A stretch of 30,137 nt of DNA, from the NCBI GenBank assembly GCA_017848075.1, contig JAGALG010000170.1, forward strand, positions 1-30,137, written 5' to 3'. The notes below the pieces were generated by a model. It ran no database searches. It had not been told where the DNA came from and worked only from the letters and a program-made list of their open reading frames with translations. Shown here piece by piece: positions 7,355 through 15,570 of this stretch. A program made the position numbers and the translations under genes. Position 1 is the stretch's first letter. Each line of letters begins with the position of its first letter. The DNA is from Oscillospiraceae bacterium (GTDB taxonomy: Bacteria; Bacillota; Clostridia; Oscillospirales; Ruminococcaceae).

Positions 7355-8719
7355 ATGAAAACAGAAACGAAACAACCTGTTATGAGGATTCAGGATATGA
7401 CTGTGGGTGAACCGCTGCGGCTGATTTTGGCCTTTGCAATCCCCCTGTTTATCGGAAATATTTTTCAGCAAATCTACAGCATTGTAGACACCATGGTTGC
7501 CGGCTACAAATTGGGCGATGGAGCTATCGCCGCCATTGGCGCCACATCCTCTTTATACAGTCTGCTGATGAGCTTTGCTACCGGCATGAACAGCGGTTAC
7601 AGCATCCTTGTGACCCAGCGCTTTGGAGCCCATGATAATAAAGGCATGAAGCAGTCTATTGCCGGCATGCTCCTGCTGAATCTGCTGGTAACTGTCGTTC
7701 TCAGTACCGTCGCTCTGCTGTTTATGGAGCCTCTGCTCCGCTTTATGAATACGCCGGATGGAATTTTTGATCAGGCTCTGATCTACATCTCCATCATCTG
7801 CGGCGGCATGATCACTACCAACTGCTATAATATGTTTGCTTCTATTCTTCGGGCGGTAGGAAACAGCCGTTCCCCGCTCTACTTCCTGATCATTGCCTGT
7901 GTGATCAATGTAGCACTGGATATTCTGCTGGTTGTCGTTATTCCTATTGGCATTGCGGGAACCGCAATTGCAACGGTATTGGCACAGGCTGTTGCCGCTC
8001 TTCTTTGCGGCCTCTATGTGTGGAAGAACTACCGCAGTATCCTCCCCACTAAGGAAGATTTCCGGGTAGAGCAATCCGTATTCCAAGATTTGATCTCCAC
8101 CGGTTCTGCCATGGCCTTGATGCTCTGTGTTGTGGATCTGGGCTCTGTGATCTTCCAGCGAGCCAACAACAGTCTGGGAGAAAACATCATCGCTGCTCAC
8201 ACTGCTGCCCGCCGTCTGATCGTGATCCTGATGCAGCCTCTGGCTACAATTTCCACCGCCAATTCCACCTTTGTGGCACAGAATTTTGGTGCAGGTAAAC
8301 TGAACCGTATTCGGGAAGGTCTGAAAAAATGCTACTTGGCCACTACCCTTTGGTCTGTGTTTGCCTGTGTACTGGTGTATCTTTTTGGTGCAGCTATGAT
8401 CCGTCTGACTACCGGAACCAGTGATCCGGACATCATCGCCAATGCGGTTCTCAGCATGCGAATCCATCTGCCCTGCTACCCGGCTTTGGGTATCCTGGTC
8501 TGCCTGCGTACCACCATGCAGTCCATGGGCTATAAAACTGCCCCTGTGATCTCCAGCTGCATTGAGCTTGCTATGAAACTGCTGTCTGCCTATGTAGCAA
8601 TCCCTCTCATTGGGTTCCTTGGTACCTGCCTGACCGAACCAGTTACCTGGGTGTTGATGATGATTTACCTGCTGGTAGTTTATCAAAAGAAAAAAGCCGT
8701 TCTTTTTACAGAAGCATAA
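7355..8719 (+). CDS. MATE-family efflux transporter
   Basis: MATE proteins export cationic drugs or metabolites in exchange for Na+ or H+. The 454-residue protein starts with a short cytoplasmic tail, then PLRLILAFAIPLFIGNIFQQ and IYSIVDTMVAGYKLG, the usual first helix pair of the NorM/DinF-like MATE superfamily. About twelve hydrophobic segments are spread over two similar halves; the second half repeats the pattern with FVAQNFGAGKLNRIREGLKK. The start at 7355 is supported by GGAAGGAA 7 bases upstream; the ATG at 7334 lacks a ribosome site. The gene has its own promoter, and its terminator also serves the ABC operon converging on it. The substrate cannot be read from the sequence. Confidence 0.93.
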   Translation: MKTETKQPVMRIQDMTVGEPLRLILAFAIPLFIGNIFQQIYSIVDTMVAGYKLGDGAIAAIGATSSLYSLLMSFATGMNSGYSILVTQRFGAHDNKGMKQSIAGMLLLNLLVTVVLSTVALLFMEPLLRFMNTPDGIFDQALIYISIICGGMITTNCYNMFASILRAVGNSRSPLYFLIIACVINVALDILLVVVIPIGIAGTAIATVLAQAVAALLCGLYVWKNYRSILPTKEDFRVEQSVFQDLISTGSAMALMLCVVDLGSVIFQRANNSLGENIIAAHTAARRLIVILMQPLATISTANSTFVAQNFGAGKLNRIREGLKKCYLATTLWSVFACVLVYLFGAAMIRLTTGTSDPDIIANAVLSMRIHLPCYPALGILVCLRTTMQSMGYKTAPVISSCIELAMKLLSAYVAIPLIGFLGTCLTEPVTWVLMMIYLLVVYQKKKAVLFTEA

Positions 8720-8755
8720 AACGAGCCCTGTCCGATGGACAGGGCTCGTTTCTGT
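8719..8755. terminator. Bidirectional terminator between MATE and the ABC permease
   Basis: A 15-bp perfect stem (8719-8733 with 8737-8751) has a 3-base loop and T-rich ends on both strands. It lies between the two convergent stop codons. Confidence 0.85.
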
Positions 8756-11700
8756 TTATTCTACTGATTTCATAGATTCTACCATATTGATCTTCTTCAG
8801 CTTGAAGTGAACGATCACATTGATGATCTGTGCAAAGACCACTGTCAGAATGGCAGAATAGAGGAATACCGTCAATGGCAGATCCGGTGCAAACATTACA
8901 TCATCTGCCTCCACTACGACCAGGGCAAACTGCTCCAGCAAAGTACCCAGTGCCAGACCCAGAAGAATGCCCAACCCTGTGGAAATGTTGTTTTCCCGGT
9001 ACACATAGGAGGAAACTTCCTTGTCGTAGAAGCCCAGCACCTTGATGGTTGCCAACTCCCGGACACGCTCATTGATATTGATGTTGGCCAGATTGTACAG
9101 CACGATAATTGCCAGCAAGCCTGCAGAAGCGATCAGCACCCAAACAACAATATCCAAACTGTTGACCATATCCATAAACTTCTCATTGCCGCTGCTGGCA
9201 TAAGAGATACCTAAAATCGTCTCATTTTCCAGCAGTTCTTTGGACAGACGGCTCTCCTGCGCTGGATCTGTCATATCCATCAGTACAGTATTGTAATCCA
9301 CCGACTGACCCAGTACAGCTTCATATGCCGAAGGCAGCAGGTATACATAGTTCAAAGTGTAGTTCTCGGTGATCGCGCTGATCTGTGCGCTGCCGGACAG
9401 CTCGCCGTAGCTCAGATCAATCGTATCACCTACCGTCCAACCCATGACTTTAGATAATTTCTCGTTGATAATAACCTGATCCTCCTGCAGGCTGAGCGCT
9501 TCATGGCTCTTACGATTCCGCAGAACGATATAGTCCTCCAAGCCTTCCTGTTGGCTTGGCACTACCAGATAGATCTCCAGCTCCTTCTGACCGTTGCTTA
9601 CGGTCGCACTGTCCTGCAGAGCCAGAATACCGCTGTCTACCAGCTCGTGGTTCAGGATATGGCGAACTGCCTCATCCTTCTCCTCTGTTTCTGCCTCATC
9701 CAAGGCCACAATACCATCGTAGCAGAAGATCTCCCCATATTGTCGGGTGACAATGGCACCAATCGCATGGCGAATACCAAAGCCTGCCACCATCAGGGCG
9801 GTACAGCCTGCCACACCTAAAATAGTCATAAAGGCTCGTCGTTTGTATCGGAACACATTTCGAATGGTCACTTTGTAAGTAAAGCTGAGCCGCTTCCACA
9901 GCCAGCCAATACGCTCCAGCAGCACCCGTTTGCCGGCTTTTGGCGTCTTTGGACGCATCAGCTGTGCCGGGCAAGAACGCAGTTCCTTGCGGCAGGAGGC
10001 CAATGCTGCCCAAGCGGTGCAGGCAATTGCTGCTAATGTGCACCACAAGGCATAATCCCAGCGGAACGGGGTCATTGGATCCGGGATGGTATACATGGTC
10101 CGGTACACACCGATAACGATCTGTGGGAACAGCTGGAAACCGACTGCCAGACCTAAAATACTGCCAATCAGGCTGGCACTGATGGAATAGATCAAATATT
10201 TGGATACAATGGCTCCTTCACTGTAGCCCAGCGCTTTCATGGTACCGATCTGGGTTCGTTCTTCCTCTACCATACGACTCATGGTGGTCAGACAAACCAA
10301 TGCGGCAACCAAAATGAAGAAGACTGGGAATACTGCTGCAATGGCGTCTACCTTGATCATATCATCGCGGAAAGAGGCATAGCCGCCAAAGTCCTCCCGA
10401 TCCCAAATGTACCATTCGGGCAGCTCCACATCTGCCAGTTCCGCTTCAGCATCAGCGATCTTCTGCTGTGCATCGGCGATCTCTGCATTGCTTTCCGCTT
10501 CCCCTTCAGCTAAATCGATCTTAGCTTGCTCCAGCTCTGCCTTACCATCCGCAATTTTAAGCTGCGCATCGTAAAGCTCCTGTTGTGCTTTTGCTTTTTC
10601 TTCGTAGAATTCTTCCCAGCCGTCAGCCAGTTCCTGTTTCCCCTCTTCCAGCTCAGCGCGGCCCTCCTCCAGCTGCTTCTGAGCCTCATTCAGTTCCTTG
10701 CGGCCCTGACGCAGCTGCTCCGCAGCAGAATGGAGAGATTGTTGTGCATCGGCCAGCTGGGCACGGCCTTCGTTCAGCTGAGTCTCGATTCCCGCAATGA
10801 CAGGAGGCAGCTGCTGAACCGCTCCCTGAGCTGCCAACAGATTCTGTTCCTGCTCTTTGATGCTGTCACGCAGCATCTGCAGCTCTGCTTCGCTGGCCAT
10901 ACCGGACTGCTCTGCCTGAGACAGCTGTTGTTTCAAAGTTTCAATAAGCGACGGAAGGACAGCTGCGCCATTCTCGGCATCTGTCAACTGCTGTTTCAAC
11001 TGGGCCAACTGAGCCTCGGCCTGTGCAAAGCCTTCTTCAGCAGCAGCTTTCTGCGACTGAAATTCCGCCTCACCTTCGTCCAGCTGAGCTTTTCCGTCGT
11101 AGTACTCCTCCCAACCTTCTTGCAGTTCTTTTTCGCCATCGGCTAATTTTGTCTCTGCTTCGGCCAGTTCTTCTTCTGCATCCAGCAGTTCCTGCTCTGC
11201 CTCAGCGATTTCCTCCTGGAAGGTTTGCAGACCATCCCAATATTCCCGTTCGCCATCGGCAATTTCCTGTTCTGCGTCGGCAATCTTTTGTCTGGCGTCA
11301 GCCAGTTCTCTTTGCTGCGTCTCGATGCCCTCTGCCAGTTCCTCTTTGGCATCTGCCAGCTCGGCATTGGCTTCGTCCATGATCTCATTATAGCGAGCTA
11401 CCGTGCGTACATCAGCCAAAGCCTCAAACCGCTCAGAATAATCCATAATCAAAGATTCATAGTCCTCATCAAACGGAGACAGACCTTCCGGTTTTTGTAC
11501 CAGCAGATGGACATCGGTATAAATGTCATCCTCATAGCAAAAATGCTCTTCCGGAATCATTACAAAGGTATCCACTACACCGTCGCCGATGGAAGCGGCA
11601 CCTCGATCTGTATTCAGATAGTACGGCGATTCCACAATACCCACGATGGTGTATGTATCGCAGTCCAGCATGTCGCTCAGCTCCGTCTCCTCATCTGAAC

Positions 11701-12178
11701 GGAAGTGAATCGTGCTGCCAATCGTGAACTCTGTTGGTGTTTTCTTGCCACGCTCTACCAAACATTCACCCTTTTGCTGTGGGAGACGACCCTCTTTCAG
11801 AATCGGTCGATTCATAAAGGCCGGATCCTCCCAATCTCCATCCAATGGTAGGGAATAGACTTTTACAATCGTGTCCGGACTGCTGGCAGTATCGCTGAAC
11901 AGCTCGGCAGAATAGGATGGCATCATGGCAACAATGCCATCTACTTCTTCGATTGCTGCCAAATCCTTCTCATCGAAGCCAAAAGTGGATACCAAATGGA
12001 TATCTGACAGATTATATTCCTTAAAGTATTCTTCCGTTGTCATCATCATATCCGGCGTACAGGCCTTGATTCCGGCAAAAAAGCCGGTACCAACTGCTAC
12101 AATCGCCAGAATGGAGAGAAAACGGCTGCGTGTTTTCCAAATGGAACGAAACGCTTCTGTGATCAATGCTCTTTTCAT
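8756..12178 (-). CDS. MacB-like ABC permease with a long coiled-coil extracellular domain
   Basis: This 1140-residue protein has one membrane helix near residues 20-38, a periphery domain to about 260, then two FtsX-type blocks of three helices (about 612-735 and the last 120 residues) separated by a helix near 783-803. That is the duplicated eight-helix layout of large Gram-positive FtsX permeases. Residues 265-583 are an unbroken charged helical region with repeated A-D-A/A-D-G-E-x-E-L units (for example IADAEQEIADGEREYWDG), interrupted near 405 and 458 by Pro-containing turns, so it may fold back as a hairpin. The ATPase gene ends 4 bases upstream, so the two form an operon; the ribosome site is weak and translation is probably coupled. 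Such permeases act as mechanotransducers or export lipids and peptides; the substrate is unknown. Confidence 0.92.
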   Translation of the reverse strand: MKRALITEAFRSIWKTRSRFLSILAIVAVGTGFFAGIKACTPDMMMTTEEYFKEYNLSDIHLVSTFGFDEKDLAAIEEVDGIVAMMPSYSAELFSDTASSPDTIVKVYSLPLDGDWEDPAFMNRPILKEGRLPQQKGECLVERGKKTPTEFTIGSTIHFRSDEETELSDMLDCDTYTIVGIVESPYYLNTDRGAASIGDGVVDTFVMIPEEHFCYEDDIYTDVHLLVQKPEGLSPFDEDYESLIMDYSERFEALADVRTVARYNEIMDEANAELADAKEELAEGIETQQRELADARQKIADAEQEIADGEREYWDGLQTFQEEIAEAEQELLDAEEELAEAETKLADGEKELQEGWEEYYDGKAQLDEGEAEFQSQKAAAEEGFAQAEAQLAQLKQQLTDAENGAAVLPSLIETLKQQLSQAEQSGMASEAELQMLRDSIKEQEQNLLAAQGAVQQLPPVIAGIETQLNEGRAQLADAQQSLHSAAEQLRQGRKELNEAQKQLEEGRAELEEGKQELADGWEEFYEEKAKAQQELYDAQLKIADGKAELEQAKIDLAEGEAESNAEIADAQQKIADAEAELADVELPEWYIWDREDFGGYASFRDDMIKVDAIAAVFPVFFILVAALVCLTTMSRMVEEERTQIGTMKALGYSEGAIVSKYLIYSISASLIGSILGLAVGFQLFPQIVIGVYRTMYTIPDPMTPFRWDYALWCTLAAIACTAWAALASCRKELRSCPAQLMRPKTPKAGKRVLLERIGWLWKRLSFTYKVTIRNVFRYKRRAFMTILGVAGCTALMVAGFGIRHAIGAIVTRQYGEIFCYDGIVALDEAETEEKDEAVRHILNHELVDSGILALQDSATVSNGQKELEIYLVVPSQQEGLEDYIVLRNRKSHEALSLQEDQVIINEKLSKVMGWTVGDTIDLSYGELSGSAQISAITENYTLNYVYLLPSAYEAVLGQSVDYNTVLMDMTDPAQESRLSKELLENETILGISYASSGNEKFMDMVNSLDIVVWVLIASAGLLAIIVLYNLANININERVRELATIKVLGFYDKEVSSYVYRENNISTGLGILLGLALGTLLEQFALVVVEADDVMFAPDLPLTVFLYSAILTVVFAQIINVIVHFKLKKINMVESMKSVE

Positions 12179-12182
12179 CGTT

Positions 12183-12884
12183 TTACCACTCGATTTCTTC
12201 TACAGGTGTTGGATTTGGATTCAGACGCATTTCCTCTACCTTACTATTTTTCATACGGATAACACGGTCTGCCATCGGAGTGATCGCCTGATTATGAGTA
12301 ATCAGTACAACCGTCATATTCTCCTTGCGGCAGGTATCCTGCAGCAATTTCAAAATCTGTTTGCCAGTGTTATAGTCCAATGCACCGGTTGGCTCATCGC
12401 AGAGGAGCAGCTTTGGCCGTTTTGCCAAAGCACGAGCAATAGAAACACGCTGCTGCTCGCCACCGGAAAGCTGTGCCGGGAAGTTATTCAGGCGCTCACC
12501 CAAGCCCACCTTCTCCAGTACTTCTACCGCATCCATCGGTTCTTTGCAGATTTGGGCTGCCAGCTCTACATTCTCCTTGGCTGTCAGGTTTGGTACCAAA
12601 TTATAGAACTGGAATACAAAGCCAATATCATGGCGGCGATATTCGGTCAGCTGTTTTGCATTGTATTTGCTGATATCCCGACCGTCCACAGAGATTTTAC
12701 CTTCGTCACAGCTGTCCATGCCACCCAGAATATTCAGGATCGTGGTCTTGCCGGCACCGGAAGAACCAACGATAACAGCAAATTCTCCTTTTTCAATTTC
12801 AAAATTAACACCATTGGAAGCAGTGATCGTTACTTCACCCATCTGATAGCGTTTATATACATCTTTCAGTTCCACATAACTCAT
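12183..12884 (-). CDS. MacB/LolD-type ABC transporter ATPase
   Basis: This 233-residue ATPase powers the permease encoded directly downstream. It has Walker A GSSGAGKTT (residues 40-48), signature LSGGEQQR (139-146) and Walker B LLLCDEPTGALD (159-170), with the H loop in VVLITHNQAI. The DEPTGALD wording and the short YKRYQMGEV start are typical of the MacB/LolD/SalX group, whose partners are FtsX-type permeases. The start is placed at the ATG at 12884; GGGAGG is 13 bases upstream, which is long. A TTG at 12905 would include the ribosome site in the coding region and is less likely. Confidence 0.93.
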   Translation of the reverse strand: MSYVELKDVYKRYQMGEVTITASNGVNFEIEKGEFAVIVGSSGAGKTTILNILGGMDSCDEGKISVDGRDISKYNAKQLTEYRRHDIGFVFQFYNLVPNLTAKENVELAAQICKEPMDAVEVLEKVGLGERLNNFPAQLSGGEQQRVSIARALAKRPKLLLCDEPTGALDYNTGKQILKLLQDTCRKENMTVVLITHNQAITPMADRVIRMKNSKVEEMRLNPNPTPVEEIEW

Positions 12885-12922
12885 GGTTTTCTCATTACCT
12901 CCCAATCATAGGCTATTCTTTT

Positions 12923-12951
12923 ATTGTAACGCAAAAAAAGTGGATGCACAA
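12923..12951 (-). promoter_or_regulatory. Promoter of the ABC exporter operon
   Basis: On the minus strand, TTGTGC (12946-12951) and TACAAT (12923-12928) are 17 bp apart. The -35 falls in the loop and 3' arm of a hairpin that resembles a terminator. Transcription would start about 20 bases before the ribosome site. Confidence 0.45.
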
Positions 12952-12957
12952 GCATCC
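12933..12957 (-). terminator. Terminator-like hairpin upstream of the ABC operon
   Basis: GGATGC (12952-12957 on the minus strand), a TTGT loop and GCATCC (12942-12947) are followed by AC and seven T. It could back up the M23 terminator 100 bases upstream, or insulate or attenuate the ABC promoter it overlaps. Confidence 0.5.
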
Positions 12958-13049
12958 GTTGTCTCCACACAAAAAAGTTACATTTCTCATTTCCTGCAAT
13001 ATTTTTTCTTGTCTGTTCCGTACTGTTGTCCGAAATAAAATGACAAACA

Positions 13050-13080
13050 AAAAAGACAGAGCCGAAGCTCTGCCTTTTGC
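13050..13080 (-). terminator. Intrinsic terminator of the M23 peptidase gene
   Basis: On the minus strand a stem of about 11 bp with one G-T wobble closes a TTCG tetraloop and is followed by TTTTTT. It lies just after the stop codon at 13089. Confidence 0.8.
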
Positions 13081-13088
13081 TTGTTTGA

Positions 13089-14825
13089 TTAGCGTCCCGG
13101 ATAGGAATAACCGATGTACTGACGGGCATCTTTATAAGAGTTGTTGATGATGACCTCGAAGTGACAGTGTGGACCGGTGGAGTTACCGGTGCTGCCGACA
13201 GAGGAAATCAGCTGACCCTGCTGTACATACTGGCCTGCAACGACATGGAGAGCGCTGTTGTGTGCGTAGAGGGTACGGATGTTATTGCCATGATTGATAA
13301 TAACAACATAGCCATAACCACGCTGCCAGCCGGAGTAGGTAACAGTACCTGCTGCTGCTGCGCGAACTGCTGTACCGGTTTTCGCTGCAATATCCGTACC
13401 AGTATGACCGGCATAACCCCAAATTGGGCAGGAGATATAACCGCCATCTACCGGCCAGATAAAGCCGCCAACATTACCACCGGAAACATTGTTCAGGTAG
13501 GTTGCCGGCATCAGAGTACCAACTTCCAGAATCGCATTGACCGGTTCTTTGATGGTCGTGCGTTCGATTACAGTACGCTCAGTCTCATAGCCATCCACAT
13601 AGGTTACCTCGTAAACAACTTCCTCGATACCGGTCTGACCATTTTGTTTGATCTTGGTGGTACCTCTTTCATAGTTGCTGTTGAGGATCTGTTCGGTTTT
13701 AAATTTCAGGGTGTTTTCCTCGGTCACGGTTTTAATGACCTTCTGTTCCAACAGTGGTACTGCGGACTGGATCAGCAGGGAATCACCCGGCAGGAAGCGT
13801 TTTACCACTTCTGCATTATTTCTCATCAGAGTATCCAATGGAACATCATAGGTGTTTGCAACATCGTATGGTGTATCACCCGGTTTGATGATATAGGTTC
13901 TTGCCGCAGCGACCTCTTTGGTCAGTTCCGCAGAGATGCTGGACAAATCAACGATAGAGGATGTCGGATAAAGCGCCTTATCCACCTTTACATCCTGCAC
14001 AAAGCTGACTTTTGCATCTTCACCAGCAGTTTCTCTGGTGGTATCCAGCATGGCTTTCAGTTCTTCCACCAGACCTTCGCCATCGGTGGTCGCACCAATA
14101 AACTGGCCGTCCACATACAGACCGGATGCTTCCTGAATCTCGTTGCCGGAAACCTCGATAATACGGTCTGTCAGTTCGTCAACAGTGGAAAATTCTTCTT
14201 CATTGACAACCTGAAGGGTATACTGTGGAATGTAATCATCGGGGAATTCATAGTCTCCACTGATGATACGGTTCTGGACATTCTGTTCCGCAGCAACAAA
14301 CTCGGTTTCATTGCGGATATAACCAATGGTTTCTCCATTGTATTCCACGCCCAAGGCGTAAGTCTGACTATCATAATGCTGGAAGGTTGCAACAAACACG
14401 AAACAGCCCGCAATCGGAAGCAGGTAGTTTACAATATTGCCTACAAAACGGAAGGTATGGAACAAATCGAAGATAGTATCCTTGACAGCTTCCATATCAA
14501 AGGCTGCAATCGCCTTCACCAGGTTCAGCAGATCCCGCTTCCAGTTTTTCACCAGGCTGCGGAATGGACGGATCCAACTGTGATCCAGAATCTCATTTTT
14601 CTGTTCCACCAGGAAACGGCCAAAGGACTTCACGCTGCGTTTTGCAAAACGAGCAGCTTTTCCGCCCAGGCGTTTTGCCTGTTTGGAAAGACCTTTGCCC
14701 AGTCTCATTAATTCGCTGCCGATATAGAACAATGTATTGTAAATAACCAGTTTCAGGGTATCGAGGCTCCGTGTGAGTTCGCCACTGACAGTCTGATTCT
14801 GTTCTTCTGTCTGGTTGCGATCCAT
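13089..14825 (-). CDS. Membrane-anchored LysM-G5-M23 cell-wall endopeptidase
   Basis: The 578-residue protein probably cleaves peptide cross-links in peptidoglycan. It starts with about 125 cytoplasmic, Arg/Lys-rich residues, has one membrane helix (about 128-147), a long extracellular linker, a LysM domain (TYIIKPGDTPYDVANTYDVP, 310-353) for glycan binding, a G5 domain (about 361-437) and an M23 peptidase domain (about 470-563). The zinc ligands are present as H474-x3-D478 and H555 of HCH, with the second catalytic His at 553 and His522 before. The start at 14825 follows GGTGAGG at 7 bases; the frame is open to 14888 but without a ribosome site. The long basic cytoplasmic region is unusual for this family. 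Confidence 0.9.
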   Translation of the reverse strand: MDRNQTEEQNQTVSGELTRSLDTLKLVIYNTLFYIGSELMRLGKGLSKQAKRLGGKAARFAKRSVKSFGRFLVEQKNEILDHSWIRPFRSLVKNWKRDLLNLVKAIAAFDMEAVKDTIFDLFHTFRFVGNIVNYLLPIAGCFVFVATFQHYDSQTYALGVEYNGETIGYIRNETEFVAAEQNVQNRIISGDYEFPDDYIPQYTLQVVNEEEFSTVDELTDRIIEVSGNEIQEASGLYVDGQFIGATTDGEGLVEELKAMLDTTRETAGEDAKVSFVQDVKVDKALYPTSSIVDLSSISAELTKEVAAARTYIIKPGDTPYDVANTYDVPLDTLMRNNAEVVKRFLPGDSLLIQSAVPLLEQKVIKTVTEENTLKFKTEQILNSNYERGTTKIKQNGQTGIEEVVYEVTYVDGYETERTVIERTTIKEPVNAILEVGTLMPATYLNNVSGGNVGGFIWPVDGGYISCPIWGYAGHTGTDIAAKTGTAVRAAAAGTVTYSGWQRGYGYVVIINHGNNIRTLYAHNSALHVVAGQYVQQGQLISSVGSTGNSTGPHCHFEVIINNSYKDARQYIGYSYPGR

Positions 14826-14916
14826 GGGTATCCTCACCTTTCTACATAAATTCCGGACAAAAGCTCCGGTCAAAAACAGGTTTTTCATAAGGGCATAGTA
14901 ATACCTTTATAGTCAT

Positions 14917-14945
14917 ATTATACCGTTTTCAAGGGTTTGTGGCAA
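14917..14945 (-). promoter_or_regulatory. Sigma-A promoter of the M23 peptidase gene
   Basis: On the minus strand TTGCCA (14940-14945) and a perfect TATAAT (14917-14922) are 17 bp apart. The leader to the ATG is about 85 bases. Confidence 0.65.
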
Positions 14946-15470
14946 GAAAAGTTACAAAATTGATACCGTTAAGCGTCTATCCCTCTACTTTTTTACGGGC
15001 TTCGACTCGTTTTTTCTGCTATTATATATAATTATTGTAACTCCTGTTTCAGCTATTTCTTACGGTTAAATGCGTAAAATACGGTAAACAGTGTAAAATA
15101 GCAGGCTGAAAAGAAGCAGAAAGTAAGCTTTTGCTGCCGCTCAAATCGTTCTGCCCTATATCCCGTCGGATAATTCCCATGTTTCTTCCTTAATTATATA
15201 GCAATAAACCCTCTCTCCTTCATCACTTACAACAGAAAAAAGAAGAAGTTTCTCTTTTGAAACTCCCTTGCACATTTTAACTAATTTCTTATCTCTTCTC
15301 CCCTGCTCCATTGTAGAAAATAACAATAGCTCAAAAACTGCTTGTTTTTGGCCAGTTTGGATAAAAGATTTTTTTATTCCAAAAATTTAATCAGTCAAAT
15401 GCACAAATTTTTACGCAAATTTGGCAGGGATAAGCCAAAAAAGGCCTAGTTACGCCATTTTTGTTTTTGC
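14946..15470. other. Long AT-rich divergent regulatory gap
   Basis: No gene is supported here. It holds a weak hairpin flanked by T runs (about 14988-15018), four GTAAA-type repeats at helical-turn spacing (15064-15098), an AGTTTC/GAAACT inverted repeat (15247-15264), a TTTGGC/GCCAAA hairpin (15420-15439) and two CAAATTT repeats 12 bp apart (15404-15422). The length and motif content suggest regulation of the two divergent cell-wall genes. I looked for a c-di-AMP (ydaO) riboswitch core and did not see it. Confidence 0.5.
15065..15098. repeat. Four helically phased GTAAA-type direct repeats
   Basis: GTTAAA (15065), GTAAAA (15074), GTAAAC (15084) and GTAAAA (15093) recur every 9-10 bp. Tandem half-sites at one helical turn are typical of response-regulator binding sites; the fit to the WalR site (TGTWAH, 11-bp period) is only partial. 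Confidence 0.4.
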
Positions 15471-15499
15471 TTGACACTCTTTCTCCCAATGAATATAAT
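15471..15499 (+). promoter_or_regulatory. Perfect consensus sigma-A promoter of the 3D-domain gene
   Basis: TTGACA (15471-15476) and TATAAT (15494-15499) are separated by exactly 17 bp. The leader to the ATG at 15571 contains a small hairpin (TCCGGC/GCCGGA, 15527-15544). Confidence 0.85.
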
Positions 15500-15570
15500 G
15501 ACAACGACCCCTATACAATATGGTTGTCCGGCATATGGGCCGGAACAAAACCTGCAAAAAGGAGAAAGTT

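Noticed and set aside
13161..14711. Open frame of 516 codons on the plus strand
   Set aside because: Antisense to the M23 endopeptidase; composition is atypical and there is no ribosome site.
14946..15470. A ydaO (c-di-AMP) riboswitch or 6S-type RNA before the cell-wall genes
   Set aside because: Such riboswitches often precede clostridial wall hydrolases, but I could not find the conserved core on either strand.
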